Made by a program: the position numbers and the translations under genes. Below are positions 58,385 to 64,000 of a stretch of DNA of 64,000 nt, in pieces. The number at the start of each line of letters is the position of its first letter. The stretch's first letter is position 1. The stretch is from NCBI RefSeq assembly GCF_030012605.2, contig NZ_CP114055.2, one strand, 5' to 3'. This DNA comes from Bergeyella_A cardium (GTDB taxonomy: Bacteria; Bacteroidota; Bacteroidia; Flavobacteriales; Weeksellaceae). The notes beneath the pieces were generated by a model. It worked only from the letters and a program-made list of their open reading frames with translations, ran no database searches and was not told the origin of the DNA.

Positions 58385-59269
58385 CTACTGCCAGTGAGCT
58401 TCGTCGCCTTGTGGTGCAGCACCGCCTTTATCCTGAGTAACGGGAGGCTGCTCTTGGTTGATGTGATAGACATAGGCAGCTACATTCTGAATGTCTTTGC
58501 CAGTGAGTACGCCATTCTTACCAAAAGCCTGCATAGAAGGGTTGTTGGGCGAGCCATTCTCTACCACATTAAAGATATTCTTAAAGAGGGTTTTCTCTGG
58601 TTGGTTTATCCAGTAGTTATCGGTAAGGTTGGGTCCTATACCTCCTTTACCGCCCTCTAAGTGGCAGGATACACAGTTGGCTTTAAATAATTCTTCACCA
58701 GCGCTAATGTTGTCCTGAGAATAGGTAGCATTATCTATGGTAATGATGTTTTTAGGGTCGGCTTCATACGCAGCGATACTTGCGAGCTGATGCTTGTATT
58801 CTTGCTCATATTCTTTATCTGCATTGGCAAAATCTCCTACACCTCCAAAGTAGAATATAATATAGACTACGCAGTATACCACTCCTATCCAGAATAGCCC
58901 GAGCCACCATTTTGGGAGCTGGTTGTCGAGCTCCATAATGCCGTCGAAGCCGTGGTCTATAAGGATATCTTTTTCCTCTGCAGCAGATTGCTGTTTAAAT
59001 GCACTTCTGTACATTCTTACGAAGTAAGGAATCTTTTTCTCTGTGAGGTAAGCCTGCTTTTCTGCATCGGAGAGTCTGCTTAGCCTCTCTTTTTCCATTT
59101 TATTGCCAATAGAGTGGCTGATAAGCGCCATCAAGATACCGAATACCGCAGTACCGATAAAGTAAGGCGAGAGTAGAAACGATAAGTTCTGAATAATCAT
59201 ATAGAACAACATAAATAGCAATGAAAGCACTACTAAAATATTGATGATAAGGGGTGTTCTTTGTTTCAT
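58385..59269 (-). CDS. ccoP: cbb3 oxidase subunit CcoP, mono-heme
   Basis: 294 residues. Two N-terminal membrane segments (about 8-45), the CcoP N-terminal domain DHGFDGIMELDNQLPKWWLGLFW (about 106-128), a third span, then a cytochrome c domain with a single CVSCH (about residues 199-203). The methionine side reads GSPNNPSMQAFGKNG. Proteobacterial CcoP has two hemes; one is normal for Bacteroidota. Transfers electrons to CcoO/CcoN. Starts 5 bases after ccoQ ends. Confidence 0.95.
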   Translation of the reverse strand: MKQRTPLIINILVVLSLLFMLFYMIIQNLSFLLSPYFIGTAVFGILMALISHSIGNKMEKERLSRLSDAEKQAYLTEKKIPYFVRMYRSAFKQQSAAEEKDILIDHGFDGIMELDNQLPKWWLGLFWIGVVYCVVYIIFYFGGVGDFANADKEYEQEYKHQLASIAAYEADPKNIITIDNATYSQDNISAGEELFKANCVSCHLEGGKGGIGPNLTDNYWINQPEKTLFKNIFNVVENGSPNNPSMQAFGKNGVLTGKDIQNVAAYVYHINQEQPPVTQDKGGAAPQGDEAHWQ

Positions 59270-59274
59270 TTTCG

Positions 59275-59487
59275 TTATAATTTAGTTAAACCAATATCTG
59301 TATTCTCTTCCTGTTTTTCGTCTTCCAAAGGGATATTCTGCTCCTCTTGGTAGTATTTCTTCGGTCGGCTGATAACATACCACACCAGCGCCATAAACAC
59401 AAGGATGAAAAGTATCATTGCCAAAGTCTGAAACAGACCTGAATACTCACCACCAGCGACGATATCTTTAAAACTTTGAGGAATCAT
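59275..59487 (-). CDS. ccoQ: cbb3 oxidase small subunit CcoQ
   Basis: 70 residues with one membrane span (LAMILFILVFMALVWYVI, about residues 22-39) and the polar tail SRPKKYYQEEQNIPLEDEKQ. Stabilises the cbb3 complex. Placed between ccoNO and ccoP as usual. Confidence 0.88.
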   Translation of the reverse strand: MIPQSFKDIVAGGEYSGLFQTLAMILFILVFMALVWYVISRPKKYYQEEQNIPLEDEKQEENTDIGLTKL

Positions 59488-59553
59488 TCTATATATTGAT
59501 TAAGTGAAAGGCAAGAGCTGAGGGAAGTACTGCCACAGCCCTTTGCCTTATGA

Positions 59554-61842
59554 TTAGTTATTACTTGCTGTTTTTATTTCAGTGGTTTTAATATCTGTAC
59601 CAAGCCTTTGGAGGTAAGCAATAAGAGCGGTGATTTCTCTTTCCTCTAACGGGATAAAGTCAGCACCCTTTTTAGCCTTTTCTTTCTCTATTGCTTCCTT
59701 GATATCTGGCGCTTCTTTGTAAATATCTCTTACAATACCTGCTGCTTGATTATTAGCCCAAGTGTTTGCAGAGTCTATCTCGGCTTGAGTATAAGGTATA
59801 TCATAAACATCTTTCATAAACTGGATTTTATCTTGGGTAAGCGACCTGTCCAGCTTGTGAGCTATCAGCCAAGGGTATCTCGGCATAATAGAACGAGGAG
59901 ATGTTAATCTTGGGTTATACATATGCTTGAAGTGCCAAGAACTTGGGTTCTTACCTCCTTGTCTGTGTAAGTCTGGCCCTGTTCTTTTAGAGCCCCAAAG
60001 GAATGGTCGGTCATAGACGAATTCACCTGCTTTGGAATATTGTCCGTTTTTACCATTAAATCTTACCACTTCATCACGGAATGGACGAATCATCTGAGAG
60101 TGGCAAGAATTACAACCCTCACGGATGTAGAGGTCTCTGCCTTCCAGCTCGAGAGGAGTATAAGGCTTCACCGCTGTGATGGTAGGCACATTTTCCTTTA
60201 CGAGCAAAGTAGGAACAATCTCTAAGAAACCACCAATAGCCAATGCAACAAATGAAAGAATACTGAAAAGAAAAGGCGTTCTCTCTAACCAAAGGTGATA
60301 GCCTTCGCTTTGTTTTCTGTTTTTACTGATTCGAGCCAATGCAGGAGCTTCCGCAGGAACTTCTTTCTGGAAAGAGCCCGCTCTTACAGTAGCAATGACA
60401 TTAACTACCATTAGAATAGACCCTGAGAGATAAAGTACTCCACCTAAGAATCTCATCTTATAATAAGGGAGAATTGCAGAGACTGTATCTAACCAGTTTT
60501 TCCATACAAGGGTACCATCGTCATTAAACTCTTTCCACATCAAGCCCTGAGTAAATCCAGCGATATAAAGCGGGATAGCATAGAATATAATCCCCAATGT
60601 ACCTAACCAGAAATGCCAGTTTGCCAGTTTAGTAGACCAGAGTTTGGTTCTCCACATAATAGGAATGAGGTAGTAAATCATACCGAATGCTATAAAGCCA
60701 TTCCAGCCGAGCGCACCAAGATGCACATGCCCGATAACCCAGTCCGTATAGTGCCCAATCTTATTTAAAGTTTTAGTTGCCAGAATAGGTCCTTCAAATG
60801 TAGCCATACCATAGCAGGTAATCGCCACTACAAAGAATTTAAGGATAGGATTATCCCTCACCTTATCCCAAGCGCCTCTCAGGGTAAGGAGACCATTAAG
60901 CATACCTCCCCAAGAAGGAGCGATAAGCATTACTGAAAAACCTGTTCCCAATGCTTGAGCCCAGCCTGGTAAAGCCGTATACTGAAGGTGGTGAGGCCCC
61001 GCCCAGATATATACGAATATTAATGACCAGAAGTGGATGATAGATAATTTATAAGAGAATACAGGTCTATTGGCTGCCTTTGGAACAAAGTAGTACATAA
61101 GACCCAAAATAGGCGTTGTAAGAAAGAATGCCACAGCATTATGCCCATACCACCATTGTACCAAGGCATCTTTTACCCCTGCATATGCAGAATAGGATTT
61201 CCAGCCAGTAAAGGATAATGGGACTTCCAAATTATTAAAAATATGAAGCATTGCTACTGCAATCCAAGTACCTATGTAGAACCAGATAGCAACATACAAG
61301 TGGCGAACCCTCCTCTTGGCAATGGTTCCAAACATATTGATACCGAAAATAACCCAGGATATAGTGATGAGAATATCGATAGGCCATTCGTGCTCAGCAT
61401 ATTCCTTAGAGGTATTAATCCCCATTAAGAAAGTAATCACCACAGCAACAATCATAATTTGCCAGCTCCAGAAATGTATCCAAGAAAGCGTATCACTAAA
61501 CATTCTTGTTTTGAGCAACCTTTGCATTGAGTAATAAGCCCCTGCAAAAATGCAGTTCCCAACGAATGCAAAAATCACTGCCGAAGTATGCAGCATTCGG
61601 ATTCTCCCAAAGCCAAATGCACCGTGAGTGTCAATTAATCCTTGAAGCCCTCCTGAACCTATTTCCCTTAAACTCTTAATCGTAGGGTCATCAGTACCAA
61701 AAATAAACTCTGGTAATTCAGGATAGAAAAGCATAAGTGCAGCCGTGAGTCCTAACAAGAAGCCTACAACCCCAAAAATGATTGTAGCATAGAGGAAAGC
61801 TCGCACAATGCTGTTGTCGTAACTAAACTTTTGTACTTCCAT
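59554..61842 (-). CDS. ccoNO: cbb3 oxidase fused subunits CcoN-CcoO
   Basis: 762 residues joining the catalytic subunit I and the membrane cytochrome c in one chain, the standard Bacteroidota arrangement. CcoN part about 1-490 with heme/copper His ligands in DTHGAFGFGRIRMLH, WWYGHNAVAFFLT and GHVHLGALGWNG, and about 12 spans. After a membrane anchor (about 525-545) the CcoO part contains YIREGCNSCHSQMIRPFRDE (heme c, CNSCH about residue 575) and LWGSKRTGPDLHRQGGK. Terminal oxidase with high oxygen affinity; suits microaerobic growth. Confidence 0.98.
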   Translation of the reverse strand: MEVQKFSYDNSIVRAFLYATIIFGVVGFLLGLTAALMLFYPELPEFIFGTDDPTIKSLREIGSGGLQGLIDTHGAFGFGRIRMLHTSAVIFAFVGNCIFAGAYYSMQRLLKTRMFSDTLSWIHFWSWQIMIVAVVITFLMGINTSKEYAEHEWPIDILITISWVIFGINMFGTIAKRRVRHLYVAIWFYIGTWIAVAMLHIFNNLEVPLSFTGWKSYSAYAGVKDALVQWWYGHNAVAFFLTTPILGLMYYFVPKAANRPVFSYKLSIIHFWSLIFVYIWAGPHHLQYTALPGWAQALGTGFSVMLIAPSWGGMLNGLLTLRGAWDKVRDNPILKFFVVAITCYGMATFEGPILATKTLNKIGHYTDWVIGHVHLGALGWNGFIAFGMIYYLIPIMWRTKLWSTKLANWHFWLGTLGIIFYAIPLYIAGFTQGLMWKEFNDDGTLVWKNWLDTVSAILPYYKMRFLGGVLYLSGSILMVVNVIATVRAGSFQKEVPAEAPALARISKNRKQSEGYHLWLERTPFLFSILSFVALAIGGFLEIVPTLLVKENVPTITAVKPYTPLELEGRDLYIREGCNSCHSQMIRPFRDEVVRFNGKNGQYSKAGEFVYDRPFLWGSKRTGPDLHRQGGKNPSSWHFKHMYNPRLTSPRSIMPRYPWLIAHKLDRSLTQDKIQFMKDVYDIPYTQAEIDSANTWANNQAAGIVRDIYKEAPDIKEAIEKEKAKKGADFIPLEEREITALIAYLQRLGTDIKTTEIKTASNN

Positions 61843-61853
61843 ATAAATCTATT

Positions 61854-62036
61854 TTATTTTTTCTCGTTGTTTAATTCGTGGTTTTCATTTTGTTTTGCTT
61901 CATCATCAAATAAAATTCTCACAGCAGGAGACTCATCATCTTCAAACTGCCCCTTTTTTACATTTATAATAAATACAATAAGGAAGATTAAAGCCAATGA
62001 CACGCTACACAATATCATTAAGTATAGAATATCCAT
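61854..62036 (-). CDS. ccoS: cbb3 maturation protein CcoS
   Basis: 60 residues from MDILYLMILCSVSLALIFLIVF at 62036; the frame continues to 62093, but that leader would include the promoter. One membrane span and the CcoS block GQFEDDESPAVRILFDDE (FDDxExPxxxILFDD pattern). Required for heme/copper insertion into CcoN. First gene of the cluster; its usual partner, the copper P-type ATPase gene ccoI, is not found upstream here. Confidence 0.9.
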   Translation of the reverse strand: MDILYLMILCSVSLALIFLIVFIINVKKGQFEDDESPAVRILFDDEAKQNENHELNNEKK

Positions 62037-62057
62037 CTGTTTCAGAGTATTTCGAGG

Positions 62058-62093
62058 CAAAATTAATGAAAGAATTGATTTTATTAAAGGCAA
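62058..62093 (-). promoter_or_regulatory. Candidate promoter of the cco cluster
   Basis: Minus-strand TAATTTTG at 62065-62058 (-7, full match to TAnnTTTG), with TTG at 62093-62091 upstream (25-base spacing, slightly long for a -33 element). The -7 element lies 21 bases before the ccoS ATG at 62036. I looked for an Fnr-type TTGAT-N4-ATCAA site and saw none with both halves. Confidence 0.45.
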
Positions 62094-62263
62094 TAAAACC
62101 CTGATTAATTGATATAAACTATAACGAAAATAGGGATAATCTATGTTGATTGTTAATTATTTTTAGTCTATTTTATGATTAATGAAATCGATAAATTTAA
62201 AATAATGATATACTGCTAATTATATTATAATAAAGGAAAAATCGAATGAAAATACAGCTTCAT

Positions 62264-62307
62264 AAAAAAAGCATATCACTTCTCTCTTAGAGGGAAGTGA
62301 TATGCTA
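62264..62307 (-). terminator. Strong terminator of the DUF6759-like gene
   Basis: Long hairpin: AGCATATCACTTC at 62270-62282 pairs with GAAGTGATATGCT at 62294-62306, and the inner bases continue pairing (TCTC/GAGG) to a TTA loop, giving about 17 bp. Read leftward it is followed by seven T. Confidence 0.9.
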
Positions 62308-62371
62308 AATATCATCATTTTTTATTATGCTATACTCTACATAAATAAAAGATATTTAAGTCTTTATATCT

Positions 62372-63172
62372 TTATTTTACAGGTTCAGGATTACCTAATG
62401 AGAGCATTAAAGCTTTGTCTATTTTCTTCTGTGAGGCATATTGAGCACCACATACTAGACTTGTGAACAAATAGCTTCCTTTCTCTACTACTATAGAGTT
62501 TTCTTTTTTAGTAGGAACAGGGAGACTGTATTTCTTACCACCAGCTCCCTCCATACGCACGATAATATTACAGTCGGAAGTGTTTTCTATCATAACAACC
62601 GCCTCTTTAGAAGACGGGTCATTATCAAATAAAGAGTTAAGTAGATTCACAGATTTTTTCTTCTGCTCTGCAGGAGATATGGATATAAGCTTATTAAATT
62701 CTGCTTCTTCTGGATTTACATAATTTGCTGTACCTGCAGCCATAGCTACTGCAGAGCCAGAGTTTCCGTGCTGATATTGCTTATAGATATTTTTAGCATC
62801 ATCTTCCGTCATATTACTGCTGTTAATGAGATCTTCTTTAATCTTGGCAACTTGTCTTTCACGGATTTTTGCACTAAACTCCTGAAAAGTCATCTTGGTA
62901 GATGGATGCTTTTTTAGTGTAGCAAGCATATCCTGCATTTGCGATACCCTTTGGTCAAAAGGAAAAGCATTCTGTATGTACTCCTCAAGGAGTTGCATAA
63001 GTCTTGGTTTTAATACAGCTCTCCTTTGGTCGTTAGGTGCTGCATCTCTTAGAAAGGCATCAAGTTCGTAAATATTATAACTCTTCATAATATTACGATA
63101 GTTTTTCTTTTGGCTCTGAGCACCCACAAATACAAAAGAGAATATACCTAAAATTAATAATAACTGTTTCAT
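62372..63172 (-). CDS. Secreted DUF6759-like protein
   Basis: 266 residues: signal peptide MKQLLLILGIFSFVFVGAQ, a helical N-terminal half (IYELDAFLRDAAPNDQRRAVLKPRLMQLLEEYI, QDMLATLKKHPSTKMTFQEF) and a C-terminal beta domain (VMIENTSDCNIIVRMEGAGGKKYSLPV, YLFTSLVCGAQYASQKKI). The layout matches what I recall of the DUF6759 family of Chryseobacterium relatives; function unknown. Two Cys in the C-terminal domain may form a disulfide. Lies between aspS and its own strong terminator. Confidence 0.72.
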   Translation of the reverse strand: MKQLLLILGIFSFVFVGAQSQKKNYRNIMKSYNIYELDAFLRDAAPNDQRRAVLKPRLMQLLEEYIQNAFPFDQRVSQMQDMLATLKKHPSTKMTFQEFSAKIRERQVAKIKEDLINSSNMTEDDAKNIYKQYQHGNSGSAVAMAAGTANYVNPEEAEFNKLISISPAEQKKKSVNLLNSLFDNDPSSKEAVVMIENTSDCNIIVRMEGAGGKKYSLPVPTKKENSIVVEKGSYLFTSLVCGAQYASQKKIDKALMLSLGNPEPVK

Positions 63173-63220
63173 ATCATTTGCTTTTTAATTATTTTCTTTA
63201 AGAACTCTATAATAATATTT

Positions 63221-64000
63221 TTATTTTACTTGAATACTCAATTCATCCAATTGCTCTTGATGTACAGGAGACGGAGCGTCTATCATCACATCTCTTCCTG
63301 AATTGTTTTTAGGGAAAGCGATATAATCACGAATCACTTCATTCCCATCTAAAATAGCAACCAATCTATCAAAACCAAAGGCCAAGCCGCCGTGTGGAGG
63401 CGCTCCGTATTTGAAGGCATTCATCAGGAAACCAAACTGAGCTTCAGCATCTTCTTTGGTAAAGCCTAATAAATCAAACATTTTGGATTGAAGCTCTTGA
63501 TTAAAGATTCTGATTGAGCCACCACCGATTTCATTTCCGTTGAGAACCAAATCATAAGCATTAGCTCTAACTTTCCCAGGCTCTGTTTCTAAAAGAGGGA
63601 TATCCTCCTCTTTTGGTGAGGTGAATGGATGGTGCATAGCGTGGTATCTTCCAGTTTCTTCATCCCATTCGAGAAGAGGGAAGTCTACTACCCATAGCGG
63701 AGCAAACTCATTGCCCTTTCTTAAGCCTAATCTATTGCCGAGCTCCATTCTAAGAGCCGAAAGCTGAGCACGAACCTTATTGGTTTCTCCACTCATTACG
63801 AGAATTAAATCTCCTTTTTTAGCATTAAACTTATCCGCTATACCCTTTAAATCCTCCTCGTTATAGAATTTATTCACAGAGGAAGTGAGGGTTCCATCTT
63901 CTTGATACTTAACCCAAACCATTCCGCTTGCGCCGATTTGTGGGCGCTTTACCCAGTCGATAAGCTCATCTATTTGCTTCCTTGTGTAGTCCGCTTTTCC
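63221..64000 (-). CDS. aspS: Aspartate--tRNA ligase, C-terminal part, cut by window edge
   Basis: Class II synthetase charging tRNA-Asp. The visible 259 residues hold the GAD insertion domain end (MVWVKYQEDGTLTSS), PLWVVDFPLLEWDEETGRYHAMHHPFT (motif 2 region), NAYDLVLNGNEIGGGSIRI, and motif 3 AFKYGAPPHGGLAFGFDRLVAIL with the class II Arg. The frame is open to the right edge (KADYTRKQIDELIDWVKRP), so the N-terminus is outside the window. Confidence 0.97.
   Translation of the reverse strand, partial: GKADYTRKQIDELIDWVKRPQIGASGMVWVKYQEDGTLTSSVNKFYNEEDLKGIADKFNAKKGDLILVMSGETNKVRAQLSALRMELGNRLGLRKGNEFAPLWVVDFPLLEWDEETGRYHAMHHPFTSPKEEDIPLLETEPGKVRANAYDLVLNGNEIGGGSIRIFNQELQSKMFDLLGFTKEDAEAQFGFLMNAFKYGAPPHGGLAFGFDRLVAILDGNEVIRDYIAFPKNNSGRDVMIDAPSPVHQEQLDELSIQVK

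Noticed and set aside
62094..62260. Fnr/Crp site upstream of the cco cluster
   Set aside because: Only half-sites such as TTGAT are present in this very AT-rich region; no full TTGAT-N4-ATCAA.

Overview
The window is a 64 kb piece of a Bacteroidota chromosome, most likely from class Flavobacteriia, family Weeksellaceae (the Chryseobacterium / Riemerella / Bergeyella neighbourhood). This rests on several observations. Promoters repeatedly show the Bacteroidota -7 element TAnnTTTG. CcoN and CcoO are fused and CcoP carries one heme. There is a BshB1 bacillithiol deacetylase, a long NusB, an exbB-exbD-exbD-tonB cluster, SusD and TonB-receptor remnants, and families such as DUF6452, DUF6048 and probably DUF6759. 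I cannot name the species. Most of the window is housekeeping; I see no prophage, transposase, CRISPR array or defence island.

Layout. 1-10 kb: 3' part of an FMN L-lactate dehydrogenase, enolase, a frameshifted TonB-dependent receptor, pyruvate dehydrogenase E1 beta, 3-dehydroquinate dehydratase with an EVE-like protein, two small beta-barrel proteins, and nusB-DUF1573-yajC. 10-20 kb: a 42-bp tandem repeat, a TPR protein, bshB1, tRNA-His, bamD-rpoZ, a TetR regulator beside HMG-CoA lyase, pepT, and DUF2520 and DUF2797 proteins. 20-24.6 kb: a CtlX-type amidinohydrolase, the rplK-rplA-rplJ-rplL ribosomal operon (without its usual secE-nusG and rpoBC neighbours) and a class III aminotransferase. 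24.6-34 kb: a SusD remnant joined to a truncated zinc metalloprotease, DUF6452-DUF6048, pabB-pabC, topA and pyrD. 34-48 kb: a redoxin-like lipoprotein without CXXC, an alpha/beta hydrolase / O-methyltransferase / NlpC-like operon, a polyprenyl glycosylphosphotransferase with a CapA protein, tdk, an acidic conserved protein, a Mur ligase, a CoA-transferase, and an operon ending in plsC and a degenerate Mpl-like protein. 48-55 kb: TonB energisation cluster, leuS, and a quinone oxidoreductase lacking an internal stretch. 55.5-62 kb: the cbb3 oxidase cluster ccoS-ccoNO-ccoQ-ccoP-ccoG-fixH-safE. 62-64 kb: a DUF6759-like protein and the 3' part of aspS.

The most unusual signal lies between the genes. 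Degenerate arrays with a 7-bp period (nGCnnTA-like heptamers) sit immediately at the 3' ends of several genes and supply their last codons and stop codons. Tandem repeats with periods of 21 or 42 bp (multiples of 7) occupy other gaps. A second family of GC-richer dyad repeats (CACCTGCAAGGTG, CCCACTGCGTGGGG) is also dispersed. Several genes look recently degraded or have lost catalytic residues: the TonB receptor frameshift, the metalloprotease/SusD deletion joint, an NlpC/P60 protein without its Cys, a Mur-ligase fragment without its P-loop, and an oxidoreductase missing about 60 residues. This fits a genome undergoing reduction and rearrangement.
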